64,000 nt of DNA from Chaetoderma sp. LZ-2023a (GCA_034401795.1 CM067360.1:125450883-125514882), one strand, 5' to 3'. Counted from the first letter of the stretch, positions 32,481-44,442 are shown. Notes: generated from the letters alone by a model not told the origin. Made by a program: numbers and translations.

Positions 32481-33470
32481 TCAAAAAAGCATCCGCTTTT
32501 GTTTCTACGTGAATTGTTAATACTTACCAGATGTACTATTATGATAATGTCTATTATCTAGTCTAGCTCAAAATAAACAATTAAAAACTCTGCACTCTCC
32601 AAGGTCCTGTCCATACTGTGTCCGGGAATTACCATAGCCCCAGGTACCGAGTCAATTCCCAATCACAGTCAGATTCATCTTATATTTGTCTTGACAAACA
32701 GTGAAAGAAGCTCAGCCTCACCTCAGCGGGGCGGCTGAGGTAGCCCATAGTACATCTGGTAAGTATTAACAATTCTTGTATAAACAAAAGCGGATGCTTT
32801 TTTTATTCTACTTTGAATAATACTTACCAGATGTACTATTATGATAAACTCTGGATTTCGACAGCCAAGAAACTCTGGTGGGAGGAGGTGAGGCTCGAAC
32901 CAGCTCTCATTTACCATCTGACAGAGGTTTTGAGGAGACTAGAAGCCTGGCATATGCTTGGGTTCCGCCATCTGACTCATAGTGCTAAACTTCCATGGTC
33001 TAGGCTGCGCTCCCCCACCCCCACCCCTTACACCCTCATCTGTACGCACAAATTTCAGAGGGCTGTGAGAAGGGGAGGCAACACCCACTAGACCCGTGTC
33101 AGCCTCAAGTCTCAGCTAGGGCAGTCCAGGAGGGTGAAAAAGAATCTATCAGTATATCGATTAGATTTTCAAATTTGAATTAGTGTAATGTCTGTTGCAA
33201 AGAATAAGATACTCTTGAACCAGACTTTTACTTAATCAGTCTGGGAATTCGACTGTAAGTAAATTAATATTAGTCACTTAAATCAAGAAAACACTCACCA
33301 TTTTCTGAGTGCTTGGTTTTTCTTGATCATCACAGGAGCTCCGCCCAATCCACGGTCGTTCACAGATCATGTGTATCACCATTGTTCAGTGCATGTGGAA
33401 GAACCTTGCGATGTATGCGTAAATAGTGGTCGGATGTGGCTTTAGTTAAGATTCGACAAATTGGCGACGG

Positions 33471-36090
33471 CTACCGTATTAAGTGCGCACGATCAATCTG
33501 CTTTCCTGTTGCGATTTTATGCGACATCTGAATAGCATCAACTATCCAACGAGAAATGGTATCTTTCGAGGCCCAAGAAGAAGAGTTTGGGTCGTGTCTA
33601 ATTAAACTTGGCAAATTGATCGGCTGTCCTGGATATTTAAGTGACTGATTCTTTGCTAGGAAACAAAGAAGTGGTAGTAGTCTTAAACCTTCACCTGTAA
33701 CGACAAAACGGTCTTGTTCGGCAGAAAGCGCATGAATTTCGCTTCTCCTTCTCACAGATGCTGCTGCAACCAAGAAAACTGACTTAATAGTTAACAGTTT
33801 AATATCTATAGATCTAATTGGTTCAAAGGGAGCATGCCCTAAAACCTGTAGAACAAGAGATAGATTCCATGCTGGGATAGGAATTGGCTGTCTAGGCCAC
33901 AAATTGCTCATTCCTTTAATAACTTTAAAGTGTCGTTCTCCACTCCTACAATGGCCAGACTGGGAACAACTGAAGCTAATGCAGACTTATATGCTGCTGG
34001 GGTTGAAGGTACAAGTTTGTCAACTTCGTATAAATGACAGATAAAATCTGCTACGTGTTGAACAGATGCAGAAAAGGGATTAATATCTCTTCCCTTACAC
34101 CACTCTGCAAATTTGTTGATTCTATAATTATATGTCTTGGTGGTTGACCCTCTTCTGGCTGAAGCGACAAACTTCGCTGCTTGCTCAGAAAAGCCACCCT
34201 TAATTGCACGTTGCTTGATAACATCCGTGCAGTCAATTAGAACATCTCCGGTCTGTCGTGGAGATACAGACCTTTGTTCTGAGAGATCAGATCCCTTCTG
34301 TCTGGAAGAGGGATTGGATTGCAGACCAGAAGGTCCAGCAGATCCGTAAACCATGATCAGCCTGGTCAATGAGGGGCGATCAGTAGTACTTGGCATATGC
34401 CATCTCTTATCTTTGCCAGAACTTCTGGGATGAGAATCGTTGGAGGATACGCATATGCGTACATTCCTTTCCAACTTATCGCTAGTGCGTCTACTGCTAG
34501 AGCTAGCGGGTCCGGGATCGGTGACACGTATGTGAATATCTTTGCATTTCCTTTCATCGCAAATAGATCCACATTTGGCTTGCTCCAATGTTTGAAAAGA
34601 ACCCATTGCTACCGATTGGTTGAGCTGCCATTCCATCGGACAGCAAACCGTCCTTCGACTGAGAGCATCTGCTAGGATGTTCAATCTTCCTGGAAAGTGT
34701 GCTGCCCGAAGAAGAATATTCCTCTCTTGGCACCACAGCAGAAGGTTCCAAATCATCATACACAACTCTGGTGATCTCATCCCGCCTTGCCGGTTCAAAT
34801 AAGACACAACTGTTGAGTTGTCTGTCCTTACTAGGACAATCTTGTCTCGGATTAAGTTCTTGAATTTTCGAAGTGCTAATGCCACCGCTAATAATTCAAG
34901 AACATTTATGTGTTTCTGCGCATTGGTCAGATCCCATTCCCCTGACACTAACAGATAGTCCAGTACTGGCCCCCAACCTGTCGTCGATGTATCTGTAAAG
35001 ATGGACATCTGCGGTTGAGGAGGTTGTAGAGGAACACCTCGCAGGAGATTCTGTTCTGATAACCACCACTGAAGGTGGAATATCAATGGTTCTTTTACTA
35101 GAATCCTCAGAGACAACGGATCCCTTCTCTGAGACCAGAATGACATTAAGTACATCTGAATCGGCCTGCACCCGAGTGCTGCATAAGGAACCACTTTCTC
35201 CACAGATACTAAACCCAGTATTCTGAGAAATTGACGCGCCATCAGATAGGCTCCTAGAGAAACTAACTCTAGTACTGCAATCAAACTCTTGACTCTGCAC
35301 TCCGCCGGAAAAGCTACACTGTCCCTGAGATTGAAAAGAATTCCCAGATACACAAACTGCTGGGATGGAGTCAATTCTGATTTCTCTAGATTCACAATCC
35401 ATCCTAGGTGTCCTTTAGTACGGCCAGGACTACCTGAAGATTGTTGCACAGAATTACTGGATTCCCCGCCTTTAGCAGCCAGTCGTCTATGTAAGTATGA
35501 ACGCTATGTTTCTCCTGCGAAGATAAGAAGTCATGGCGAGAACCACTTTGGTGAAGACCCTCGGGGCTGTCAGACTGAACGGAAGCGCATTGAATTCCCA
35601 AACATTGTTTTGGAACGCAAAGCGAATGTATTTCTGAAAAGGAATGGACATTGGAATATGAAAATATGAATCCTTCAGATCTATCGATACTGCCCACATG
35701 CCTTTTCTCAGCCCTGTCATCACCGCTGCTAGTCTCCATGTGCAGCCCTGTCACCACTGCTGCTAGTCTCCATGTGAAACTTTGGTGAAAGAATGAATTT
35801 GTTCGGCGGGTTGAGGTTGAGAATCGGTCTCCAACCGCCGGTGCATTTTGGAACGAGGAAAATTATCGAATAGAAGCCCAGGGAGGGCTGATTGAGGACT
35901 AAATGAATCGCATTCTTCTGCTGAAGATCTATGATTTCTGAGCAAATGGCATCTAGACGATTGGATTCCCTTGGAACGGGAGTCCATACTGGAGTCGATG
36001 TTAATGGAACTAACGATTGACGGATGAGCCAGTCCAGTTCGTAGCCGTTTCTTAGTCAATGACAGACTAAACAATCTTGCACCCACCGGT
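33471..36090 (-). pseudogene. DIRS copy D RT/RNase H and tyrosine recombinase
   Basis: RT N-terminus at 35763-36090, then a duplicated 34-bp segment at 35709-35776. RT core in several frames (SIDLKDSYFHIP, 35487-35723; YIDDWLLKAG, 35404-35757). The 513-codon frame 33908-35449 runs RT thumb, RNase H (IFTDTSTTGWGPVL, LELLAVALALRKF, RTDNSTVVSYLN, NILADALSR) and then, through a frame change near 34605, the recombinase (TTKTYNYRINKFAEWC). The last part (33471-33911) has SVRRRSEIHAL with the first catalytic Arg, but the CPVR segment is deleted and the HxxR/Tyr region is cut off after DRAH. Confidence 0.82.
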
Positions 36091-36943
36091 TTGAGAACAC
36101 CTGAAGTCTGCCTCCGACGGTAGGATTCTGCACACAGGTCACGGTCAATATTGCACGATAAGACGTTAATTCGCTCAGGTGAAGATTCCCGACTCCCTTC
36201 GTTCCTGGCACCACCGGAACAGGTCTCACCGGAAACCCGTCAGGACCGTCCCCCACGGCCACCTCACGGCTTCTTGGAATATGACGGCCCGGGACCGCAG
36301 CCACGGCTATCCTTACGGTAGCCACCATGACCCGAGCTGCCACCCTTCCTATCATCTTCATACGCCTTCTTATTAGAGGACTTGTATGAGGATGAACGGC
36401 CATATCCCTGTGAGTCGGATACCCGATGGTCATCACAGCCAGAAGGAGGGAAGGGCGATCTCTGGCGCTGCCTCTGTTGCTCATGCCAATGCTGCTTGTA
36501 GGACTTCTGCGGTTGAGTCCTCTTCGTCGACTTTCAAGACTTGCCGACTACTTCCTGCTCTGCGACCATTGACGCAACCTTGGAAAGAGCTTATCGTGCC
36601 GGCTGCCAAACAAGCCCAGACCAATGAAGGGCGCAGAAGATAACGCAGCCCTCATCCCTGGTCCTGGTTTTATGCAATCGAGAGCCATTCTCCTCTGCTC
36701 GGCCAATGATCTAGTGATCACCCTGGCTAGGCAATCCTGGGATAAGCGCATGGTGTCACGGATAACTCCGGGAGCAGCCTCTGGCACTTCCCCACCTTCC
36801 GCCACACAGGTCAGCATACCCTGCAGGACGGTATCTCCATGCGAGAGAGCAGCCATAGCCGCTCTCGCCGCATCCTCAATGTGAGTCAACTCATTGAAAG
36901 GATCTTTGTTAGCTTGGGAAACCAAGGGTTGCAGCGAGAGCAT
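36056..36943 (-). pseudogene. DIRS copy D Gag C-terminal fragments
   Basis: 36548-36943 carries EDAARAAMAALSHG and VRDTMRLSQDCLARVITRSL. 36056-36484 is the adjoining region in a shifted frame. The N-terminal zinc-binding portion is missing: sequence jumps from 'aaaccaagggttg' near 36930 to leader sequence, leaving only about 30 bp of the start ('ccttctgcgaacacag'). Confidence 0.75.
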
Positions 36944-37295
36944 AAGGTATCAGGAGGGGCTTTTCCTTGCCCCATCACCTTCTGCGAACACAGAATAAGA
37001 ATTAAAACGCTGCACATGATAAGATGATGATGAGCAACATGCACAATTTATTTGATTGTAATTAAAAAATTGGTTACAAATATTAACTTTCTCTCAAATT
37101 AATGATCATCAAGAATTAGACAGGAAATATTAGAAAATCTTTTGAGTGAAAGTTTTTTAAACACAACTTGGTAATTAACTAACGTTAAAATAGCCAAGAA
37201 ATAAAGACCGATCGCTACATACACCCTCGTCAATGAAGCGAGAGCCAAAGAACGGCCTAAAATAGTGCATAGACACGCCAAGACAAAACAAAACT

Positions 37296-37795
37296 NNNNN
37301 NNNNNNNNNNNNNNNNNNNNNNNNNNNNNNNNNNNNNNNNNNNNNNNNNNNNNNNNNNNNNNNNNNNNNNNNNNNNNNNNNNNNNNNNNNNNNNNNNNNN
37401 NNNNNNNNNNNNNNNNNNNNNNNNNNNNNNNNNNNNNNNNNNNNNNNNNNNNNNNNNNNNNNNNNNNNNNNNNNNNNNNNNNNNNNNNNNNNNNNNNNNN
37501 NNNNNNNNNNNNNNNNNNNNNNNNNNNNNNNNNNNNNNNNNNNNNNNNNNNNNNNNNNNNNNNNNNNNNNNNNNNNNNNNNNNNNNNNNNNNNNNNNNNN
37601 NNNNNNNNNNNNNNNNNNNNNNNNNNNNNNNNNNNNNNNNNNNNNNNNNNNNNNNNNNNNNNNNNNNNNNNNNNNNNNNNNNNNNNNNNNNNNNNNNNNN
37701 NNNNNNNNNNNNNNNNNNNNNNNNNNNNNNNNNNNNNNNNNNNNNNNNNNNNNNNNNNNNNNNNNNNNNNNNNNNNNNNNNNNNNNNNNNNNNNN
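37296..37795. other. Assembly gap (500 N)
   Basis: Exactly 500 N, probably a nominal size. Copy D enters it from the left and non-DIRS sequence follows on the right, so the 5' terminus of copy D and possibly host exons are hidden here. Confidence 0.99.
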
Positions 37796-37948
37796 CAGAA
37801 CAGGCATGAACCTGGGTCGTGAAACCACTGACGCGGTCAGTAGCAAAACAGTTAATTTACCTCAAGAAATGTATTTTGACAGATTACGAAAACTGGTAAC
37901 GTGAGAAAATAAATACAATTTCATAACTGGTTAAGAATTATACCTCAA

Positions 37949-38270
37949 CTAAACAGGCTCATCAAAACGGTAACTGTGTACATTATAATCAATATAATTA
38001 AGATCGTGAGCAGCACCCAAGAAACTTGCCATCCGCAATAAGGTTGGTAACATTTGCTCAGAGGCACATGCAACCGTAGACTGGTACACCGTACCACCAA
38101 TGATAATGGATATAGCAAGATGGGAAATACCCGCGGGCTTTGCGACCATAGATATCCATAGATTGGACACTGCGCATGTTAGCATCTGTTGGAAACGTGA
38201 TAGTTGTGTGGGAAACCTCCTGTTGGACAGTTACGTTTTCGCTAGAATCCAACTGAGTGTCTTCAAGAGG
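37949..38270 (-). other. Unrecognised coding-like segment
   Basis: Two overlapping minus-strand frames have protein-like composition. 38058-38252 contains SSENVTVQQEVSHTTITF and SVQSMDIYGRKARG. It is preceded by a possible acceptor (cactcag/TTGGAT) and followed by a possible donor (CGCGG/GTATTT). 37949-38185 continues in another frame with ISHLAISIIIGGTVYQ, STVACASEQMLPTLL and AAHDLNYIDYNVH before a stop. It may be a DAPK-like exon from the variable ROC segment, or a remnant of an unknown transposon gene with a frameshift. The donor phase (2) does not match the exon at 31611-31724 directly. Confidence 0.35.
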
Positions 38271-38279
38271 TAATAATTC

Positions 38280-38887
38280 ATAATATACAGATCTAAACGA
38301 TTAGCTGTTTATTTATCACAACAGAGGAGATGCGAATTAGTAGGAAAATAGTTAAAGTTAAGAAATTCCAGGTACATAAAAAATTCTAGTGCCTAATAGA
38401 CGCGTAATGTGTTTCCGTGATAGACTGAAATGCCACAAATCACCCACTAACACCCCTTGAGATTGAGAAGTTATGCATTTCATCCCATTTCGCTTAGAGT
38501 ATGAACCATCACCTACTTAATGTAGCATCTGTGATGTTAGACTATGCAAATTTTCTCTGTAAAGGCCCATGCAAAGAAACGCATTTTTTCTTAAATTTAT
38601 TGTCACATCAATCAATCAAAATGTCCTATTTCTATATATTAATATGTTATTCATGTGGTCAAAGTAATATGGTTACAAAGGCCATAATCTTAAGAACAAA
38701 ATATGGGTATGCCTATTAAAAATAAAAACTGCGTGTCCAGAAATGTTATTTACAACAATGCACTAGGCTATTCCAAGCATGTACTGAGATGTCATTGCAT
38801 TCTATACATGAGAGGAATATAATGCTATCTCATTCTCAGTACATGTTTGGACTAACCTGATAAGCACCAAACAATGCATGAAATATA
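38280..38887. other. Non-coding, no supported feature
   Basis: AT-rich. 'catgtactgagatg' near 38777 and 'tctcagtacatg' near 38835 form a small inverted repeat. No gene was seen. Confidence 0.4.
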
Positions 38888-39094
38888 TTAACCCTTTAAT
38901 GATCAAATTAACTGACATTTTCAGTGATCTTGAGGAATGTTCTTTTGAAAGTCAAAAATCAATGTTTTTAGAAATTGGATGACTGGCTTGATAACCGTGG
39001 CCGTCATTCCACTGGTAAAATAAAATAGCCTCTTGGTCTGCAAATGAGCATTTTCAGAGGAAATTCTGAGCTTTTCTTGGACATTAAAGTGTAA
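38888..39094. mobile_element. piggyBac-like MITE copy 11
   Basis: TTAACCCTTTAATGATCAAA at the left, TTAAAGTGTAA at the right, and core 'ggatgactggcttgataacc'. Confidence 0.7.
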
Positions 39095-39289
39095 ATTATT
39101 CCAAGTTGTGTGGTTGAAATCCTTCGTACAACACCACCTAGCTGCCTTGAAATTTACATTGCTGCTTTCTGGGTTGAAAACTGGACTATTATTGGGCCAA
39201 GAAATATTCAAATTATAGTTGAAGAGGCAATTACAGTTGCACAAGCATGAGCGATTGATCAAATAATGTAATATACAATACATCATTAC

Positions 39290-39420
39290 CATCCACACTA
39301 GAATGTGATCCCACATGTTCTGCACCCTGACTTAATGCAGAACCTAATGCAGACATCTCGCAATCTAAACTCATATGAATAACCGACAAATCAAATTTGG
39401 TTTCGGAATTCCACCAACTT
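39290..39420 (-). CDS. Possible DAPK1-like exon (variable ROC segment)
   Basis: The minus-strand frame SLDCEMSALGSALSQGAEHVG then SHSSVDG ends at a donor-like GTGGATG/GTAATG in phase 1. That is the phase required by the exon at 31611-31724. There is no convincing acceptor: upstream is a C/A-rich simple repeat at 39428-39465. Family similarity is lacking, so this is tentative. Confidence 0.25.
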
Positions 39421-39423
39421 CGC

Positions 39424-39465
39424 CATCCTATTCCCCCCCCCCCCACACACACACACACCAACACC
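39424..39465. repeat. Poly-C and CA microsatellite
   Basis: C12 followed by (CA)n and ACCC motifs. Confidence 0.85.
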
Positions 39466-39589
39466 CACCGCCCTTCAGGCGGAGCATAATAAAAATGTTG
39501 TCTTCTGGTCCATGAGAATTTTGCTCTCAACCACACTTGGTGTAAGTATTTCATGACTAATATCTCGCATCTGTGTGTTTATATTTCAG

Positions 39590-39833
39590 AATCAGATATT
39601 CAGATCAATTAAAGGACATGGATGGTACCACAGTGCATTTCGACTGGACACTTGTCCTGCTGCATCATTTACAAACTCAACAGCCAGGACTTGAGCAGAT
39701 GATCGCTTTGTCATACTTAGCATGCTTGAAGTGGAGTGCTTTAGATCTCTGTGAATGGACACTTTACCTGATTAGACCAACCGACATACAACATACTCTT
39801 TTTAGTAATTGCTGTCTTGCACTAAGCAAATAA
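39590..39833 (+). CDS. Possible exon of unknown gene
   Basis: After an acceptor-like 'tttatatttcag' the frame reads RYSDQLKDMDGTTVHFDW, TLVLLHHLQTQQPGLEQM, ALSYLACLKWSALDLCEW and TLYLIRPTDI, and ends at TAA (AGCAAATAAA includes an AATAAA). The composition is protein-like and alpha-helical. No family is recognised, and no partner exon was found nearby with matching phase. It could be a terminal exon of a plus-strand gene. Confidence 0.35.
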
Positions 39834-39927
39834 AATAGTTTTGAAACTCTAAGCGGGTTTTATATTTTATCATTTCGTGCACATCCCTAAGTCGTGTAAT
39901 ATAAAACATTTGAATACTTAAATTCCA

Positions 39928-39928
<1 letters not shown>

Positions 39929-39999
<71 letters not shown>
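39929..39999. repeat. (TA)n microsatellite
   Basis: About 35 TA units. The short plus-strand frame right after it (40009-40080, MAHAVNQLALGIIVAQFHD) looks protein-like, but then runs into foldback-family sequence ('gaatattttgaga'). Confidence 0.95.
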
Positions 40000-40001
<2 letters not shown>

Positions 40002-40414
40002 CAAGACAATGGCACATGCAGTTAACCAATTAGCCCTTGGAATCATAGTGGCTCAATTTCATGATAGCTATGCAGAAAAGGTGTGGAATATTTTGAGACC
40101 AATTCTATTGGATCCTGATGCTTATATGGCAGTAACAGCTTCTAGTCAAATAAGCTGGAAAATATTCAACAGAATATTGATTAAATTGGAACTGATTTTT
40201 ATCTAGATGCAATGTAGGTCATATTGTGTGATGATGCATGTCAATACCCCACCCCCACCCCAACCCCATGTTACTACACCTATGCAGGGGTCCATGTCTA
40301 GTTTTAGCAAAATCTGTCTATTGCCCATAGTTATTTCCCCCATAAAAAACCTGAAATTCCTTGAATATATGTTTTTCAGTGTATTGCCAGAAAATAACAT
40401 TTAGTTCAAATTTC

Positions 40415-40815
40415 AATGGACCATTCTAGTTTTAACTATGCTCCACCCATCTCTAGCTAAGCTCCACCCACACCACGCTTGTGTTGGGATCGATCGATCT
40501 CTGAACTCCCTGACTATCAATTTCCAGAAAACTATGTAGGTAAGCTGCTGAATATTTTGAAATTAATTTGACTTGGTGCTGTTGCTGCCTATCGCAGCAA
40601 GAGCTCCCAGTCAAATTTGTCTCAAAATATTCAACAGCATGTTTATTAAATAGCAAAGAAATACAATTCATACAACTTGTCAGATTATTAAGCGTTAAAG
40701 ACAGACTATATCGAATCATTCATGACGTCATATTTATGACTTTATCCTACACATCACTTAGTTGATTATGATATCATATTTATTATGATGGATGGATAAA
40801 CTGGAAAGGTGAATT
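40415..40815 (-). repeat. Foldback element, inverse orientation
   Basis: 'ggaccattctagttttaact' and 'ccacaccacgcttgtgttgg' lead to 'taggtaagctgctgaatatt', the core palindrome, 'attaagcgttaaagacag', and the end 'ggataaactggaaaggtgaa'. Confidence 0.75.
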
Positions 40816-40977
40816 GTATACGGATAAACGTATCTGTCAAAACATCAGATGTATCAATCATGTTTCAGCAAAATGGAGTTTCCAGATGTGAAATGAGTAT
40901 GACACCCATTGTGGTTAATATTTTAAAGCTACATGTCTCCATTAAAATTATTAAAAAATATACAAGATAATATTCCT

Positions 40978-41310
40978 TAAAGGTGCATATTCACACTATA
41001 GATTTTTTTTAATAAGTGTTTAAATTTAATAATTTTAAAGGCTTAAATTGTGTGACTAGATGTAAAGAAACAAAATAAATCTCAGCATTCAATAATTTAA
41101 GTTGTGAAATTGAATTAGCGACATGAGCCCCTAATGAGCCCCTAATTCAACTTAACCAAATTAAAAAAAAAAATTTATATGGAATGAAATCATCATATGC
41201 AAAGATTTATTTCGGTTCATTACTTTGAGGTACGCAATTTACTCCTTTAAAATTATTCGATTTAAACAATTTTATTTTAAAGCATTTTTTGTGTGAAGAT
41301 GCATCTTTAA
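40978..41310. repeat. Third dispersed repeat type (copy 1)
   Basis: AT-rich. Its blocks 'gaatgaaatcatcatatgc', 'aagatttatttcggttcatt' and 'tgaggtacgcaattta' recur at 60335-60400. The outer parts 'aaaggtgcatattcacac' and 'gaagatgcatctttaa' are weakly inverted. The rest of 41311-41542 holds nothing recognised. Confidence 0.55.
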
Positions 41311-43679
41311 GCTGTGAATAATTTGTAACTGATGGGCAAAGATAAAATAGTTGTGTTTTTATGCTGCTATGGCAGTCATTGACAGAGTAAAATTCTGAGA
41401 TGGACTTCATAAAACTGTGTTGAGCTAAGAAATCTATGGAAAAAATGTTCAGATTGTATTTGGAATCTGACTGGTTAATATCAACTGATGCCCTAGATGT
41501 CTTTTCTATGTAAGACTTTCTTAGCTGAAAAACTGATTTGAAATTCTACTTCGAATAATACTTACCAGATGTACTATTATGATAATCTCTATTATCTAGT
41601 CTAGCTCAAAATAAACAATTAAAACTCCGCACTCTCCTGGTCCTGCCCATACTGTGTCCGGGAATACCATAGCCGCAGGTACCGAGTCAATTCCCAATCA
41701 CAGTCAGATTCGTCTATTTTGCGCTTGTTTCAAGTCGCATGTGTTTAGAGTGTCATTTAATTGATAAATTAAGCAGTTTTAGCGCGTGTTTGTGAAAACC
41801 ATCGCTGGACTAATGGAGGAACTAGGGAAATCATCACGGGGGCAGGTTGTATCAATCTAGAATTTATACATTCGTGCCATAATGACTGTTTGAAATTTCC
41901 TTAAATTGGCACATTGTTTTATAATGTTAGCCATTGTTGGAGTCGCTTCTGTACCCGTTAACTTTTAGTTTTAATTCGGGTACTCGGTTAATTTCTCTTG
42001 CGACTCGGTTCCTCTAAGATGGATGCGCCCTTAGCCAAGATGGCGGCGCCCATGTAATTTGTCGTTATTGGCTTGGTGTATCCAGGCACTCTGTTATCGC
42101 CGATTTTAGCTCTCGCTTCATTGTCGAGGGTGTTTGTAGTGATCGGCGAGGTTTTCTTGGTTATTTAACGTTAGTTAACCCTCTGGGCCCTACCAAGAAT
42201 TTACAAAAAAGTGCTAGAAACCCTACAGCCAAAAGCTAGAAACTTGCTTAGAAACCTAGCCTGTTAGCGGTAATGGAGTGATAGCGTCGTAGTGCTACCA
42301 TTCCAACTATATTAACTATTTTTGGCAAAGTAACAGATCACTATATAAAAAACTATATATCATTAGAAAGGGCAATAAAATACCTTTAAGTACATATAAA
42401 ATTTGTATGAATAAAATATATTTTAGTTAGTCAACGTGCTTCTCAAAATGGCCACACCTTATAGGATAAATACATTGGTCTATTTTTGCAAAGTTTATCG
42501 AAGTTTTTTTAAATTTTACAAATGCCATTGATAAATTTAATCACAATGGTATTAAAACTAACAGATACCAAAGTTTCGTGAAGGTTTTCATCCAATAAGA
42601 TGTGAAAACGACAATTATATTATGTCATGGTACCGTAAAATTTCGAGAAATTCCGGTCATTATTTTGGGGGGAGGCCTCATTCAATGTTGAGTAATTCCT
42701 TTATACATAATCGAACACATACCAGAGTTTCTCAGCGTTGACAGCGAATAAATGGCAAATTTTATGCTATGTAGCATTGCTGGGTGCACTCAGCCGTTTA
42801 AAAAGCGAACGCGAATGTTTTACACTAAGATTCTCTAGCATCGGACATTTTTTCGTAGCTGCGTCCCAAATAGGAATCGTTTATCGTGAAAGATCGCGAG
42901 AGAACGACAGGAATTTGTAGAATTGTACCCGTATCTAATATACGAGTACCAAGCTCATTACCCGTTATTGGCAACACCGTATGACGTACTATAAGATTGA
43001 TGCGTCTGATTGGTCGGGAACACATGAATATTAATTTTTCCGGCAAGATGGCCGTTTTGCAAAATAGTTGCGTGTTCAAATATGTCAATCTATGCATATT
43101 TCTTGTACGCCACAAACTAAGAAGTAGACAGATCACTAGATTAACGATATTGCCAATCGGGAAGTGGGATGCCGATATATTTGACAACTTTCGCATCTCA
43201 ACTCGGCCTAATTAATGCTAGTAATTTGAAGAGTAAGTTATCTCGGAAATTGTAAACAAAGACACGCATCGATGATTGAGATTATCGGATTGTTTATCTA
43301 TAACCTTATTGTGATTTCGCGACCAGAGGTAAACGAAGTTGATTTATATATTATTGGTTCAGCTGCTCTCTTAACACAATCTATAACTTTCTCGGTTAAA
43401 TTAGTCATTGAGTAACTGAAAACTTACAAGTAACAGCACATAATTTACTAATAATCATTGATGACTGGAACTTACTAATAATTCCTTAGAAAACAAATAT
43501 TTCACTATTGCCCTGGTTACAAACATTCTATCACCATTTACTGTGTGGCCAGTATCCTCTGATCACAGATATAGAGAACCGGGGCCCTGAAATAAACTTG
43601 GGTGCCCAAAATCAAAAACAATTGTCACATTTGAACCTGAAATTCCAGAACTCCACATTTACAGTCATTATAAATATAA

Positions 43680-43765
43680 GATGTTGAATATTTTGAATCC
43701 AATGTGAAGCTGGTGCTGCCTTAGCCAGTTTAATTAGTTTCAAAATATTCAACAGAATTTTGAAA
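43680..43765. repeat. Foldback family core
   Basis: 'tgttgaatattttgaatcca' faces 'agtttcaaaatattcaacag'. The outer arms are absent. Confidence 0.6.
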
Positions 43766-43961
43766 CATTCGTAGCAAATTTATTATTCGCTCTTGTCGAT
43801 TGAAAAGGTTAATCCAGTAACTAGTAGTCATACTCCCTCCTTGGACGATATATGCCCACCATTTATTTTATTATTAATTTCATTTATGCGCTAAAATCTG
43901 AAGGTGGTGTATGACCATAACACCCGTTGTCGGGTCATAATGTTTACCAGTATATCCCTTA

Positions 43962-44080
43962 GTCTGAGTCTGCTCTGACTCAACCTGCCCCTGTGACAGA
44001 TATTTGGACAGACTGTCAGTCTGTGACAGTCTGTCCAAATATCTGTCACTGGGACGGGTTGAGTCAGAGCAGACTCAGAC
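43962..44080. repeat. 119-bp near-perfect palindrome
   Basis: The left arm opens 'gtctgagtctgctctgactc' and the right arm ends with its complement 'gagtcagagcagactcagac'. Arms are about 57 bp with very few mismatches and essentially no loop (centre 'cagactgtcagtctg'). It would extrude as a cruciform or a long RNA hairpin. Confidence 0.88.
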
Positions 44081-44118
44081 TATATATAGCTATGACCTTG
44101 CGCCGTACATGTATATTG

Positions 44119-44303
44119 TTAACCATTTAACATTTGAGTCAGACCAAAACTGCTGCAGTTGTCGAGGAAAATGTACATTTTCCGACCAAAGTAAGATTAT
44201 TTTTGAAAATGTATCGCTGGAATGACTTGCTCTTGGTCTGCATATGGGCATTGTCTGAGAAAATTTAAATTTTCATGAAAAAATTTGATTGTTAAAGTCT
44301 TAA
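44119..44303. mobile_element. piggyBac-like MITE copy 12
   Basis: TTAACCATTTAACATTTGAG at the left, GTTAAAGTCTTAA at the right, and the arm 'ctcttggtctgcatatggg'. It has lost part of the core. Confidence 0.6.
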
Positions 44304-44358
44304 TATAACACTTCTAGAATTTGGATATTTCTAACTTATCCTTCCTATTTTTTGCAGG

Positions 44359-44442
44359 TGACTGATGGGCGATGGCTTCTAAACTCTAAACGGACTCAGT
44401 TTTTCCTGCTACGCCTAATGGATTTACTAACATGGATTTTAT
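44359..44442 (+). CDS. Possible small terminal exon
   Basis: An acceptor with a long pyrimidine tract ('ttcctattttttgcag') is followed by VTDGRWLLNSKRTQFFLLR and LMDLLTWIL, then TAA, then 'aaaaataaaaac' (a polyadenylation-like AATAAA). Only this phase is open. No upstream partner was identified. Confidence 0.3.

Larger units (their letters stand above)
32481..37295 (-). mobile_element. DIRS copy D, running into the gap
   Basis: Left terminus at 32481 ('tcaaaaaagcatccgctttt'). The complementary region is at 32745-32850 (reads 'gcggatgctttttttattct' then 'actttgaataatacttacc'). Degenerate recombinase, RT/RNase H and Gag fragments follow, then leader sequence up to the N run. The 5' terminus is not visible. 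Several internal deletions are present (the recombinase C-terminus beyond 33480 and the Gag N-terminus). Confidence 0.87.

Noticed and set aside
40009-40080. MAHAVNQLALGIIVAQFHD frame as an exon
   Set aside because: It runs directly into foldback-family sequence with only a weak GTGTGG donor. The preceding acceptor is weak, lying right after the TA repeat.
42825-43215. 123-codon minus and 72-codon plus overlapping frames
   Set aside because: They overlap each other antiparallel, have no recognisable motif or splice signals, and lie in foreign sequence inside the DIRS E leader.
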